Positions 21,142 to 36,100 of a stretch of 64,000 bases of DNA are shown piece by piece. Under the pieces are notes generated by a model that did not search any database, was not told the DNA's origin, and was given only the letters and a program-made list of their open reading frames with translations. The translations under genes were made by a program, and so were the position numbers. The stretch's first letter is position 1. Each line of letters begins with the position of its first letter. The DNA comes from Petrolisthes cinctipes (Eukaryota; Arthropoda; Malacostraca; Decapoda; Porcellanidae), in the NCBI GenBank assembly GCA_033782935.1, contig JAWQEG010002491.1, positions 67,001 to 131,000 of the forward strand, written 5' to 3'.

Positions 21142-24100
21142 ATGGGGCGAGGGGACCATCTGACCATACTCTACCCGCCGGGATGCCGTGAAGTGACTGA
21201 GGATGTTGGGTCGGACGAGCTTATTCGCCGACTTAAAACCCTGGCTCATACCCTTCAGTCAATGGGTCAGGATGATGGGGCATACCAGGTGTGTTAGGAA
21301 GGGTTTTATACTGTACTCAGTGTACTGCAGCAGTAAAGTAAACCCGCTTGTTCAGCAATAGATGGTCCTGCAGTTACACTTGAATGACTAGAACGTAAGG
21401 TGCAATATGGAATCCGGAAAATCACCTAATTACTGTAGGTACTACCTGACTAAATGCAATGCATTTCATCTCTAGAATATAGTAATACCCCGCCGTACAT
21501 AATATATTGGTTCCAAAGTCGTGGCGTATCCCAGATCTTACAGTAACCCAGATCTCCTCTTTAAAGAATGCAGATTAATATATGTTTCCTATTATGAATG
21601 ATGTTACTGTCGATCGTGACAACCCGACACTTTTTCTTATGTTTATATCATCTTTGACTTGTCTTTGAGAAGCAAGTTTTTTTGTTTGTTTTTTTGAAGG
21701 AGGGACCACAGTGGAGCTTACCTAGAAACTTTCGAGAATGGGTTTTAGAGATTGTTGTTTGTGGACTCGTATTTGGGGAACCATCAATTTGTTCTTGTAC
21801 AGTACATGTATAGTAAAATTATATTATTAAGCATTGATATACAATATGTTTGAACTGACCAGGAAGTTGTTTTTTCATATCTATACACATCCTGTATGTC
21901 TGCTAGGAAGGAATACTACAATGAGTATACCATGAGCTTGGTTTACCCCTCTTATTCCATGTCTTCAGTACATATGGTACCATAAATTTTGGCTACCTAT
22001 CTCAATGCTTTTCCAGGAATAACCATAGACTTAATAGTTTCCTTCACTTTCTATGCCTAGAATTACATGCCATTCTTGACTACTGACCTAATTCATCCAC
22101 CTAACTGTTTTCATTGTGTTTTCAGGAGTACATACCACTGGCCATGCACATAGCAGATGACTTTTTCTTGTCCTACCCAAGCCGGGACGTCCAGTTACTC
22201 ATAGCATGCTGCATTGCTGATGTATTGAGAGTTTATGCTCCAGAAGCTCCATATAAGGACCCTGGGCAGGTCAAGGTGTGTTCAGTCAGTCTTATTGAAG
22301 ATGAGAGTGGAGGGATGTGGAAAGTAAAAAAAAAAAATTAATTACTGTAGCCTATGTAGATGTAGGAAGGTTACGAGAGTTGTCATGATCATTGCTGTTT
22401 AACATTGGATTATCTGGTAATTATGAGGTCACACAGTTAGCAGTATGCTTCTTATCAACACTGCCTCATAAATCCCTAGTGTTATCAGATATTCTGTAAC
22501 ACACTCCTCCATGCTTTGGTCCCATTGTTTTTTATTTTAGTATATTTCAGAATTCCTTAATACTATATTCTCAACCCTTTCTTCCTGGACAGACTCTCTT
22601 CATGTTCCTGATTAAACAATTAGGAGGGCTGAAGGACCCAAAGGACCCCGCCTTCAAGCGCTACTTTTACTTACTAGAAAACCTTGCTTATGTCAAGTCA
22701 TTCAACATGTGTTTTGAGTTGGAGGACTGCCAAGAGATATTTTGCAAACTCTTCAAGCTCATGTTCAACATTGTCAAGTAAGTTGAGGTACAGTCATGAC
22801 ACAAAGTCCTTGACCAGACTTCCCCTTACACCGTGGTCAAGGACTATGTGCTGCGACTGTACTGTAAGGTGGGGTGAATTCGGACACTTTTTGAGACTTA
22901 CCTGAATGGGGGGTCTGAAACCACCCGGGGGGGGGGGGGTTCGGACGGCTATTGATTTATACTGTAAATCAATAATTATTGACCCTACGTTCTTCCTGGA
23001 TACATTAGGGGCGAATTCAGACACCTGGCAAGTTTTTGTACCACTTGCTTTGTACTGGTGACTAAACTAAACCCACGATATCACATTATAACCATATTAT
23101 TCAAGGAAACAAAGACTCTTAGCATGCAAATTGGTACAGTGATGAACAAACACAAATTAAAGCTTGTAAAAATGAAAGACATAAAGAAAAAAATTAACCC
23201 TTACAGGTACTTTCGGTGGCAACTTATGAGCACCATTTTGTAACTCTACTCTGATCACAGTTTTACAATATATTTAAGGCACATTAACTAAAATATAAAC
23301 ATGATTATCACAGATAATTATGGCAACAACATTGGCTCTACCTTGAGTTTAGAAAGAAAGATTACCTAGGCCAGGTGTTGTTATTGTTGTAGTTTCCCAG
23401 ACTGTCTGGCCGAGCAGTCCCGAGTCTGGTTGACCGAAGCCGCGCAGATGCTCGGACCCCCAAATGGGAGTCCGGGTGATAGTGAGATCTGTTTCTACAA
23501 AGGCAACAGAAGAGGGGACTGCTGGCTCACGGGCATGTACCCCCGAGCCAACAAACCCACCGTCTGTAGTCTTCCTTGTTGTGCCAAGAAGGAATGAGAA
23601 ATGGTAGGAGAGACAGACAGAACAGGTCAGGGTGTGGTAGTGGATGACAGATTCCTCATTTCTGGATAGAACCAGCCCTCACCATGTGTTGCTGGGTAGT
23701 TTTATAGTGTTACATCAACACATCTTCCCCCAGCCTATAAGGTTGCTATCTTTGCGCTTACAGCCGGGTACCTACTTACTGCTAGCTGAACAGGGACATA
23801 GGGGGCTGGCAAAATTGTCCAACAATTCCACTGACCCAGGAATCGAACCCGGGATCTCTCGCGTGCTGGGCGAGTGTGCTAACCATTACACCATCAGCAC
23901 CCCCCTATTGTTATTGTAGTTCCCCAGACTGTATAGCCGAGCAGTCCCGAGTATGGTTGACCGAAGCCACACATATGCTTCGACCCCCAGAAGGGGGCCA
24001 GTAATTTAAATTAACATAAAAAATAATTCTTTCCATTTTATCTAACCTTGGTTCACTCGAGTACATGACTAAGTCATCTGTCTCAATCTCACATCATTCA

Positions 24101-27100
24101 TCACCTGGAACATTGGAGTTCACATATACATTGGGTGTTCCCGGAACATGTTTTTGGAATCTGACTCTTAAAGGTTGGTGTCACTTAAATTACTACATCC
24201 ATATAATAATGCTTTTTCTTGTTTTGTTCATTACTGATCTGAACTATCACCCAGTAATGTAGTTGAGGATTCCGTTCTGACACTTCATTACCTGCGGTTT
24301 CTCCAATTACCGATCCTGAAGTTTCTTTTCTGTTTTCTCTCTGAGTTTCACATGCGTTTTGTCCCTGTAACTTCACTGCAAGGGTTTCATTCTCGCATTC
24401 ACTTTCATCTTCTAGCACTGCAGTTTTTGCTCCTTCTGTTGTTGCCCTTGCTAAGTCTCTCTCCTCCATCTCTTTTGTAATTCCTCCTGCCCATTTCCTT
24501 GGATTCTTGGGATGACTCGTCTTACAGGCTGTCTCTAGGGGGCCATCTTTGTCTTCTTACTGCTAGGTCTGTTGACCTTGAATGTTGAGGGTTGACTCTC
24601 ATTGCCTTGTGGAAGTGATGGGCTAGGATCATCCAGCTCATCACTGGATACACTGTGGCCACCAAGACTCTTAGCTCTTACGCTTTTCCCTGAGGAAACT
24701 GCCACCCACGGGTGGAATTCGATGTAGAAGGACCATACCTAAATGTAGACAGCATACTGATAAATGATTCATTTAGAGTTGGCTGAACCTTGGTATTTTC
24801 AGTGCTGGGACTGGTAACCCCACTGGTGCTAGCACCGATCCCGGGGAGGCTTGTAGGTGATGTCAGGTTATCTGCAGAATCTTGAGACTCATTACTATAC
24901 TCTTCCCAAACCTGGAAGGTCTCTCGGGCGAGGGCAGCTAATTGGCGCACTGTTGCCACATTTATACCAAAACAAAGCTTTTCAGGTATATGACGGTCAC
25001 TGACCGGCCTGACCCAAACATGTGACCTTCTCCCCGCGCCCGCCTCAATGACAAAACAATGGCAACGTCTCATATGTGGTGTGGAAATAAACGCCACATG
25101 AATTATATAAAACCATATTTTTTTCTGGTAGAATTAACGCATTCTATACAGCACATAATTATGTTAACACATGTAGTATATAATGTGTATCTGATGCAAA
25201 ACAAAAACCTGAATAGTGTTAAATATAATCACTTGTTGTTTATGGTTTTGATGTTTGGCATATCAGCATTAATCACCAGCCACACCGTAGAGCTCTTCCA
25301 GGTTTGGGAAGAGTATACCAGCACCTGTACTGGTACTTGGAGCTTGAGCAGTCTCAGATTACCTGTTGATTTCTGGGAGTTGAGATAGTACTTCCTCTGC
25401 ATTCAAAGGATGTAACTCACATTTCCTAAAGCCACTCTGTATGTTTTTTGTCATGGTTTTCTGAAGCTTCATGAGTTTTGACAGTTGTTTTGGGAATTCT
25501 GATTTTGGAAGACAGGCATTTTTCCTACCCAGAGAAATTGATTTGAAGTTAGTCAGTACACTACGCCAGTGGGTTTTCATAGGGCCCAATATTGACACAT
25601 CCAATGGCTGAGTGAAGTGTGTTGAATTTGGAGGCAACAACACAAATGATATGTCTCTTCACAAGCAGTTATCACAGAAAGGCTCACGTGACTGGAGAGG
25701 TTATCCCCAATAATTATCTTTTTTCCAGATCGAGAGTTAGCATAAGGGAGGACAATCTTTAGAAACCAGTCATGGAAAGTAGATCCATCAAACTACACAC
25801 TTTCAGTGCAGTTATATCTTGTGTTTGAAGGTCCTCCTTCTGTCCAAGCATCATTAATGTGTTTAGCCTTATGAACTACATAGAGAGGTAGTAGTTTTCC
25901 TGATGCAGTACATGCAAACATAATTGAGGTTGAGGATTTGGTGGCATTCATTACTTGTTCAGGATACTTACAACCTCACGGATGATCACTTTTTTCGCCC
26001 TGGGTCATCAGAAAGATTGGTTTCATCATAGTTAATGATGTTTTCAGGAGGGACATTAGCAAGTGTGTTTTCTAAATTATTAAAGAATGACCTCATGATT
26101 GTGGGAGTAACTTTTGCTCTTGCCACTTTAATGTTCTGAGGCATACGATGAGCTAATTCATTTCTGTGGGGTTTCAAGAAATTTTGAGCCCAGTCACATC
26201 CAGGGAGATTATTCTTGAGTCTTGTTACCACTACACCACGTCTGTCAAAATACATTTTAATGAGTAAATTCAGCTCAAAAGTATTCCATGGGAATCCCAC
26301 TGGGAAAGAGTCAGCAGACTCTCCACTAGACTGGTTTCCTCTTCACTGCTAAGCACAGTTTGTCCCCCACTGTACTTTAAACTTCCTTGTAACTGCATCA
26401 TGGAGAGTGCTCTTGGAGAAGCCATATTGGCGAGCTGCCTGCCATACACTCGGTTCACCATTTCGTATAGCATCACATGCCTTCTGAAAGTTGGACTCTT
26501 AATACGATAACCACCTCGACCCCTACCGCTAGCTGCTCCTACTGGTTCCCTCTTGTATGATCGTGGCATTTTGGTTGTTCAGTGGAGAGATGAGTCATTT
26601 TAAAACTTATGAACTGCCTCTTGATACACCTGAAAAGACGAATATGATTCACGTAAGTCTCAATTCTGGCCAATATAACAATATTTTAATGGATGTTACT
26701 CCTGTTTGAACTCACCCCACACTACCTTAAAAAAAATGGACATTCCTTTAAAAACTCAATGAAGCACAATGAGATACAGGTAGGACCAGTTTCAACATCT
26801 CTACTTTCATTCTACTCATTATTATGAGAAATGGCACCTGTTGTTGAATATTTTTGTGCTCTGGTTCGTGTTTCCCAGAAGTTTGACAGCATTCATATAT
26901 TTTATCATATCTATAATTGTGAAAATTATTTTTTTTAATTGTAATTAGGCATTACACTACAATAAGTTATCTCTATGGAGAGGGAATCAAAAGGAAGAGA
27001 CCCACGTAAACCAATGTCTGATTGATTGCTTTTTACACGAGTTATAGGCAACTCAACTAAAACATTTTTTCGAGAAAATGTCTCGACTCACCCCACCTTA

Positions 27101-30100
27101 CGGTACCTGTGTTGTACATGATGCTTTTTATTGTCAACAACATGACCACTGTATATGGGAGCTGTAAGTGTGGATTGCTAAAGGATATTGGGTAATTTCT
27201 TTTTGAATGATGTAATAGGTACTTACAGTATTATTATTGGCAGTACTCTGTCTGTGATCTTAATATACTAATTTATAATTTTTACTCTTCTAGTGATGAA
27301 CACAGTGGTAAGGTGAAGTCATTTATGCTGGATGTCCTGTGTCCTCTCATCAATGAAAGTGATGTGGTATCCAATGACCTTCTGGATATAATTTTGTCAA
27401 ATGTGCTGGAGCCTGCCAAGTCACAGAGGAAGAATGCTTACCACCTAGCCAAGGAGTTAGTTGTAAAATGTTCCGACACCTTGGAACCTTACATTCAAGG
27501 GGTGAGTTACAGATGTGTATGTGCTGTATTGTATAGTATACTTACTGTAGGTATTTGGGTTGATATAATGTGGAGAAGAGTAAGACCAAATGAAATGGCA
27601 TGTGAATGGAATGAAAATGTATTTGGGGCTCTAGTACTTGTATATTATGAAATAGCAACCAGCAATTTTTAGATTTTTTACCTTTATTTGATTGGAGTTT
27701 TGTATATGATTACACATAGGATTTGTTGAGACATTGAGAAAATTCAGATATTTAGTTGTTGTTGTTGAAGTTCCTCAAGCTGTCTGGCTGAGCAGCCCCG
27801 AGCCCTTGAGGAAGACCATGAAATTCAGATATTTAGTTGTTGTTGTTGAAGTTCCTCAAGCTGTCTGGCTGAGCAGCCCCGAGCCCTTGAGGAAGACCAT
27901 GGCCTGAACCGGGCTTTCCCACAGTGCCCTCAGAGAGTGTATGTTGTGTTGTTGGCGAGTGTGGTTGTGTGCATTGCAGTCTTCAATAATGTGTTTAATA
28001 GAATGGGGTGCTGTGTTGCATCCCGGACAGGCATCAGCAATGGCTCCATCCAGATATTTAGTAATTTGAACTAGTGAATACTTTTAAGACATTTAGTAAT
28101 TTTTGTGGTTCTACTTGTATGAGAATGTGGGCCCAGTAAGCTTTAGCCAAATTGTTCATTCTTTCCTTGTATTATTGCTCTGAGTGTATTTATAATAAGG
28201 TTTGTTTTTTCTAATAATCATAGAGGAAAGATGAGGACATCAGTTAACCTAAAAAAATATAATGTAAATTTTACTTTGATTGCAGTTCTTCAATCATGTA
28301 CTGATTTTGGGTCGTGAGGAAAAGACGCTTACCATTTCCCAAAAGGTTTATGACCTCATCTATGAACTGAACCACATCTGCCCATCAGTCTTGTTGGCTG
28401 TTCTACCTCAGGTGAGTGTAACAGGAATTTGAGAGGTCCAAGGCTTATGGCTGCCACACCCAGAGTGACTTGATAATATAGATGAACTATAAGTTTGAGA
28501 TAGCAGGTAAATTTTTCATGTGTGCAATGCCACCACTGAGAATGGTTTGTCTGTCCTCCCTTAAATGACTAGGCTAAGGTAGCCCAACTTTAGGCCCCTA
28601 TACCCTTGAGTGGGGCAATAGGAGACTCATATTGCCCTTCCCTTATGTTTGAGAAGACATACCTTTAGTGGTTAGCTGGGTATAATTCATGGGAAGCTCA
28701 ATTTGTTTTAGGCCTGCCAACAGAATTTCTCAAATATTAATGAAAGCAGTACAAAATATACCATTGTTTTACTACTTAATCATATTAGATTTGCTACAGT
28801 TCAAGTGTGGCATGTAGAGATATGGGTCTTTATTATGAAAGCTTAAACAGTTGAATGCTTTTTACAGTTGGAGTTTAAGCTGAAGAGTGCAGATGAAGAA
28901 GAACGATACGGTTCCGTGTCGCTGCTTGCTCGCATGTTCTCAGAGAAGGACTCCACACTTGCCCTCAGCAACAAGCTACTCTGGATTGCCTTCCTGGGGA
29001 GGTGAGAAGGATTTTTTAAATTACTTTGTTTAGTGGACAATCCTGACTTTAGGGGTCAGATTTACGATAACCTCTCATTCATGCTCCTTTGAACATTGTA
29101 GAAGACTGTACTTTTAGCAATAGATGATAATTAGATAATTATTTTTTAATTATATCTCTTAGTTACTTCAAAGCTCTTATGCTCATAATCTCAAACTCAT
29201 TACCTTCTCTGTACAGTATCTGAAAAAGTGTGGTAGTTATGCATGACACTGTTGATTTGTGAGGTAGAATATAGTGTATGGCTCAGATCACAGATCTGAT
29301 CCAAGATGTAATGGGTTTACCTGTAGATATATTCCCATTACCACCATTTTTGTGATGGTGCAGTCAGCCTCGTATACCCTACAATACAGGGGGGGGGGAG
29401 TTGGGAACCACGCTCTCTAACAATGACCTCACTAAAGGCTGAAATAGCCCTGGAGCTGGACCCCTTGCCTGTCGGGGGTCCTGCACTGGCGCTAAAGCCT
29501 CCCCACCCCTTGAATAAAGACAGGGTATTGATGGTGATAGAATATAATGTCATTGTATTTTTCACAGGTTCAACGATATCAGCATCAAAATACGCACCAA
29601 GTGTGTCCAGTATTCTATGCATTTCCTCCTCAACCATCCACTACTTCGTAAAGACATCACAGACACGCTTAAGATGAGGCAACATGACTCTGAGGAGAGT
29701 GTCAGGTAGGACGAATATTTAGCAGGAAAGAAATTGAGTTGTTGATTAAAGGGAATTTCAGTTATTTGGTATTTACTCTTATGAAACTGTTATGCAAGGT
29801 GTTTTGTATCCTATGTGCTTTCAGCTTGTAATATCCATCTGTCATCTTCCTTTTCACTATCTAACATGCTTGTAAGTCTTACTGATGATCATTATTTAAA
29901 TTTAGAAGTAAATCTGTCTGTCTACAGGTATGAAGTAGTTATGGCCATTGTGTCTACAGCCAAAAAGGACTTCAGCATTGTGTCTGATAGTGAAGACCTG
30001 CTGAACTTTGTTAAAGAGAGAACACTAGATAAGAAGGTAAGTGAAAGTGACTTGCCTTGCTCACGGGTAATGTTGCTCTCAACTGTTTAAATATTGATTG

Positions 30101-33100
30101 CCAGTCATGCTAATCCCTACTGGGGTGGCTACTAGCATCACTCTCAAACCACTGCATTGATTTTAACCTTCTATATCATTCATAGTCTGCAAGACATGGT
30201 ATGATTATGTAAATTATATTGATGAAAATGAGTGACAGCTGCTATAATCACTGATAGCACTCACTTGGTTTAGCAGTTTTGTGTAAATGTTAATTAAAGT
30301 ATAAGATTCATACTTACATTTCTTAAGGACTCTTGATTAAGTTATTGGCAATTGTTTACAGTTCAAGATCCGGAAAGAAGCCATGTGTGGTTTGGCCATG
30401 ATTTACAAGAAGCACCTCAACAGTCAAGATGTTCCAGCAGCCACTCGTCATGCAGTTACGTGGATCAAGGACAAAATTCTCCATGGTTACTACATGACCA
30501 GTATGGATGACAGGTGAGGCTTGTGAAAAGTGTATGGAGGAGGACTAACTTAGTGAATGCTGGGAGTAGATGAGCACTATGCCATTGAAGTTAAAGGAAT
30601 TCATTGAATTGAACTTCCTTTAATGATAAGATAACAGATGAACATAATAGCATTAAAAACTAAAGGTATGTGTGGAGATCACACACCAGATTAAAAAAGA
30701 ATTTTGTGGTTACTTAAAGGTAAAGATATGCAATTTTTTTCAGACTTTTGGTCGAGAGGTTACTAAACACGTGCCTAGTCCCTTACCTGCTGTCTCCTGA
30801 GGATCGCATGAAAAAGCTATTCTACCTCTTTGCCACAATCGATGACAATGCCACCAAAGCCTTCATTGAGCTGCAGAAGCATCAACTAGCTGTGAGAAAG
30901 AGTGTAGCTGAATTGATTGAGCTCCACCGCCGGCCACAGGATGAAGAACGGGACCGGGATATTGCGTACCGCCTTGGCCATCTTACCAAATATCTTCCAG
31001 ATCCACTCAAAGTTCAAGAGTTCCTGAGAAAGTTCTCACAACATCTAAACACTGACTCCCAACTGCTTACTTTAATGGAAACTGTTGTCAGTCCAGATGT
31101 GTCATGTAAAGACAGTGTAGATGCCGTTGTAAGTACAATACACGTTGAAAGTTGTACTTTATTTCAATAGAGGCTTGTTGTATTTCACTAATTGTTCTTG
31201 TGGCAATAGTTTTTAAAAATTTGAATTTGTGGGCTTTGATGAAGAGCACTAACTAATTACAGTACATACTGGTAAAATAATACTATACAAATTACATAAC
31301 TTTAGCAGAAAGTAGAAAATAGGGACAAAATGCAGAACCTGCAGAATACAGTACAGATCTCAATCTGTCACTCTCCCAATTTACACAGGAAACTAATGTA
31401 TCAAAATGATACAGATGTATTCTATAAGCTTTGCTATTAATTTACTTCGCTTGTGACCCTCAGACACAAATACTGAAGAAACTAGGTCAGCCAGTGATGA
31501 CAAACCTGTACTACAACACAATTAAGATGCTGCTGGAGCGTGTGTCTTCTGTCATGGTGGACCAAGCAGCGTTGGAGGCTTTGGTGGGACTGATAGAGGG
31601 GTCCCTGGCAAATGATGAAGATGTACTCTCCTCTCTAAACCTGACTTCAGACATTGCCACCGAGAAGGGACTCAAGCTGCTCTTTGTAAGTTTGTGATCT
31701 CTTGAGGGTGACAGTTAACCTGGCCAATTATTCTTCGAGGTTAATGTATATAATGTTTTTTTATATAGCTATTCAACACAATATTTTCCCGCTTAAATAG
31801 TGAGTTCTCAAAGCAGTTTTTTGTAAATCTAGCTTATATTAATTGTTGCATGAGTAGTTCTGTATTTCCCATGACAAAATGTGTCCCCTATCACAACACA
31901 CAGCCCGAATTTTAAAAGTGATATTAAAAAACGGGATTCGAACCCTTTAGCCTCAGTCATTACCGACGTCACTCCTGGGAAGAAATGGTCAACTTTAAAA
32001 GCACATGTTTATTCATAATGTGTGTAGTAAAAATAAACTAAAAATAACAAGAACTTTATATATGTGGAATCATATCCTACTCATTGTCATACTCAATTCA
32101 TGAAAACTTACTACTGCTGGTAGTGTCTGATTCCTTACTCTCACTCTCTTTATTAAGTAAACCATCCTCAAAAGACTTTCCATATATACAGCTAAACTCT
32201 TGACTTGATGAAATATTGAAAGGCCATTGATAATTACATTCAGATATAGTGATAATGGAACAAGGCAAACAAATAAATGGTCCTGAACTATTTATGTGAT
32301 AGTACACATGACTGCTTGCACAGAATAAGGCAGATTTGAACTCAGTTGAATCTAGAAAAACAACTTACACTTGGCACCCCTCATACACTTGTTTTTCTTC
32401 ATCTTTGATGTACCGACTCTCAGTTGACAATGTTTTCATTTCAGATTCTCTCATTTGTGTACCCAGCACACTTTTTACATCCAGACCTACTACGTCGACT
32501 CATTTCCCTGCTCACCGTCCCTGCCAATGCAACAGCCAATGTCTCCCCTCCGGTCCTCTCTGTTCTTACTTGTGTAGGCAAATACAAACCCATTGGTGAG
32601 TTCATTTTGCCCAGACTTAGATAAACTTCCTGTGTATATATTTTTTGTATTTCTCAGCAAGGGTACAGTATACTCCCACTATTTCAGACTAATTGGTGCC
32701 ACCCTGACTCCGATAAATGCAAAATGTCAATAAAAGTGCCATTTGGACCAACCCTCTTAGTTTGGAATCTTTTTAAGTTTTAAAGTGACTTCATATTAAA
32801 TAAAGTGACTGTAAGCATGCACATGGGGTCTTCTTTATTTATATTGTATAAGGAAATGGTGGGGGGTCCATGGGTGTTTTTAAGGGCAGCAGCAAGTGTC
32901 TGTTACCTAATTCCCGTGTATTAGCCATATTAACAGTAATGTACATATACTAAATGTTATACTTACTTAAACCAGCATATTAACACAATCTGAATGTAGA
33001 AAGCCCTCATATACTGGATTGCTTTTGTTGCATTTAAATTCAGTCTGGTAGGCATGCCGACTCCGATAAAAGTGAGTTCCGAAATATGGAAGTTTGACAT

Positions 33101-36100
33101 AATGGGGGAATACTGTATTGAAATCTCGTCAGTAATGAGTACCATAGTTTTTTACTGTCATGGATATACTGTAAATGACAATCATTTCAACATAGTGAAG
33201 CCTGCTGACCTATATTATACCTAAATACTTTAAGGTTTTGAGGTGTGTAACTCAGATCTCAAGGTATATTTGGATACTCTTATGCATTTATTCTACTTTC
33301 TATCTTCAGGAGAGTTGTATCCAGATCTTGCTTCAGTGTTGATTCCAATATGTCAGAGATTTGCCGAGTCTGGTTCCCCAAAGCAAGCAAAACATGCTGT
33401 TCGTTGCCTGCATACCAACTGCACCAGTGATTCAGATGATGTGTTTGAGAAAATATTAGAGGTGAGTAGGATACCTTGTATTGATGCATACTGTTTTTAA
33501 CTTTTTTTCTTTCTTTTATGAATTTTTTTCATAGGGTTGTGGTAAATACAAAGAATGAAAGCAGATGTAGTTACAAGCACTTCTGCATTGCCCACTACTC
33601 TGATAAAATTAGGAAGGCTCCACCCACCTAGGTAGTGCTGTATCCCTCTTTCTCTGTCATACCTTGGTTGCTAGTTAAAAAATTTTGTTACTTATATTTT
33701 GGGTATCGGGCAAACCTCATCTACACAGCTCTACCCAAGTATATTTCTGTGGCATGGGATCATGGGTTCCACTATCTAGTCTTTCTTAGAAAGGAGGGAA
33801 GGCACTCTTTTGAAATAGTTGCAGCATCCACAGTAAAGATCCTAGTTCTTTTGTGACTTCATTGTGGGCAGTCCCATGATAGGGTACTTTGACCACCAAA
33901 TGGGTAGATGGATTGATTACTGTGCAAAGACAGAACTGCAGGGAATTATGCACAAACCACTGTTTACCGTCTCCCTAAACTTTTAGAGTTTAGAGTGGTT
34001 CCTGATCAACAGGAGATTTACTTGATATGGAAATTAATAGATTGGAAACTTTGGTACGGAAATGAAATAATCTTAAACTTTTCAGCAGATAACAAGTTTG
34101 TTTCAATACTAATGATGAATTCATTTTTATTTCAGAAAATCAAGGAACAGCTTACTTTTGACAGCAAAAACTTCAGAACAGCATCAGTATCCCTGGGCCA
34201 CATAGCATATAACATGCCTGAAAAATTCCTTGTACCAATAAAGAATATTGTTTCAAGGAAGGTAAGGATAGTATTCTTCAAGTTGAGTGGTGTCTTGCAT
34301 TTTCTTAAGTGCTGGCTTAAATAATAGGCAGGAGAGTAGCTGTAAATGAATACATTGTCAAAATAATATCCCACATTCACACGATTGAATGTTATTAAAT
34401 ATTCCACTTGTCTTCTCCATATCTTCAAATTTCTACCATTCCTCTCTTATGGGTGTGGATGAATACATTACAATATTTTTGGCTACTGTTTATAGTACAG
34501 TATGTGATGCAACCACTATGATCTTTTTCCTTCATTAACCTAGCTTTTTTTTTTTTTTTTTTTTTTTTCACAGGGGTAGTTAAGTACTAACTGAAGGTAG
34601 ACAAAGTAGTTGGATATCTAATTGTATATACTCAGGATATTGCTCATGTTTCTCCAATTAGGTTGTGAAAGAACTACTAATGCGAAACCAAACTGCTGCT
34701 CATACCCCTGGCCCCAACCAAAATCAAGATGTGGATGATTGGGTGGAGGAGGAAGACCTTACAGAGGAAACTGCAGTCAAAATGGAAGGAGTCAAGATGA
34801 TGGCCCGTTGGCTCCTGGGGCTCAAGTCAGATGTCATATCAGCACAGAAGACATTCCGCATGCTCAACGCATTCATTCTTCACAAAGGAGACCTCCTGGA
34901 GACTGGGAAAATGTTGTGAGTTACGAATAAATGGATCCTTTGAATTATGTATTGGCCATATTAGGCTAATACTAAAAGCATACCTATAATTGAAGCAGGA
35001 GGGTATTAGCATGTTTAATAGTATATGTGTATTAGACCCATGTAATTTTTAGAAATAACTTAAGCAATATAGGAAATGGGGTGTCAGAGGTCAAATAGTA
35101 ATGAATGTTCATATCCTAGCCGATCCCCATATTATTTATTTCCTTTAGATAATTCTTGAAATAGAATTGCAGTTTCACTATCGCACTTGTTCTTTGTACA
35201 GAAAGGGAGAAATGGCCCAGTTGCGACTGTCAGCCGGATCTGCTATGCTGAAAATTTGTGAACAAAAGGGTGTAGGAGACCAGTTCACATCAGAGCAGTT
35301 CTACAACCTTTCACTTCTAATGAATGTAAGGAAGTTTCTACAATGTAAAAATAGAAATCATGTATCATACATTTAGCATCATGGAATAATATTAAATGGA
35401 AATCTCCCAAGAAACATTTGAATCACACAGGAATGATTTTGTCTTTTTCACCAGGATGAGTGTCCACAAGTACGAGAGCGTTTTGCCATCAAACTACACA
35501 AGGGTCTGGCAAGGGGCATTCCTCATAAGTGTCTGCCACTTGATTTCATGGGCTTTTATGCCTTGGCTGGCTTAGAAAGTGACCGACAGCTGAAATTGGC
35601 TGTGCGGCAGTACATGATCACAGATATAACTAAGAGGCGTGACTACATCAGATCAATCACCATGTCTGGTGGAAGTAAGACCTTCTTTCCTTTTTATGAA
35701 TATTCCTGCTTTGACTGAAGTGCTGAATCTTGTCTTGCATATAATTAATGGCAACATCAGAATGTGAGATAATACTGTAATGTACAAAGAGTTAAGAATG
35801 AGTAATTGTATTGTTTATAAATATAGTTTGTGGAGCCATTGATTTTCCTTCAGTATTGTATACTTTATGAAGTTATTTAGTTTATCTTATATTGACATTT
35901 TGTTTACAGAATTTGCATCCTTATGGGTGCAACTTAATGTAATAGAAGTTATATATACAGTATGTGTGTGTGTTGATTCTATTATTTTTATAGCTATTCT
36001 TCCAGCTTGTCTGTGCTGGCAGGCACTCTGTGTATAGAGAATTCTTGGTAGCTTGTACTGTAAACAATAAAATAGATATACTGTATTTTCTGTACTTAGT

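Larger units (their letters stand above)
22862..27103 (-). mobile_element. Pogo-superfamily DNA transposon, 4.2 kb, in PDS5 intron 3
   Basis: Terminal repeats CTGTAAGGTGGGGTGAATTC (left) and CCGTAAGGTGGGGTGAGTCG (right, inverted) are flanked by TA (22860-22861 and 27104-27105), the Tc1/mariner/pogo target. Similar GGGGTGA-type words recur inside both ends (about 23008 and 26710), suggesting subterminal repeats. A degraded transposase lies on the minus strand, and a full SINE is nested at about 23375-23902. The element is opposite in orientation to PDS5. Confidence 0.85.

Noticed and set aside
23821..23902. Possible tRNA-Ala gene on the minus strand
   Set aside because: Box A, box B and the AGC loop are good, but the acceptor stem is mismatched and a conserved SINE body follows, so it is a SINE head.
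25359..26569. A functional host gene derived from a pogo transposase
   Set aside because: Multiple frame changes and an in-frame TAG, with flanking inverted repeats still present, indicate a dead transposon and not a domesticated gene.
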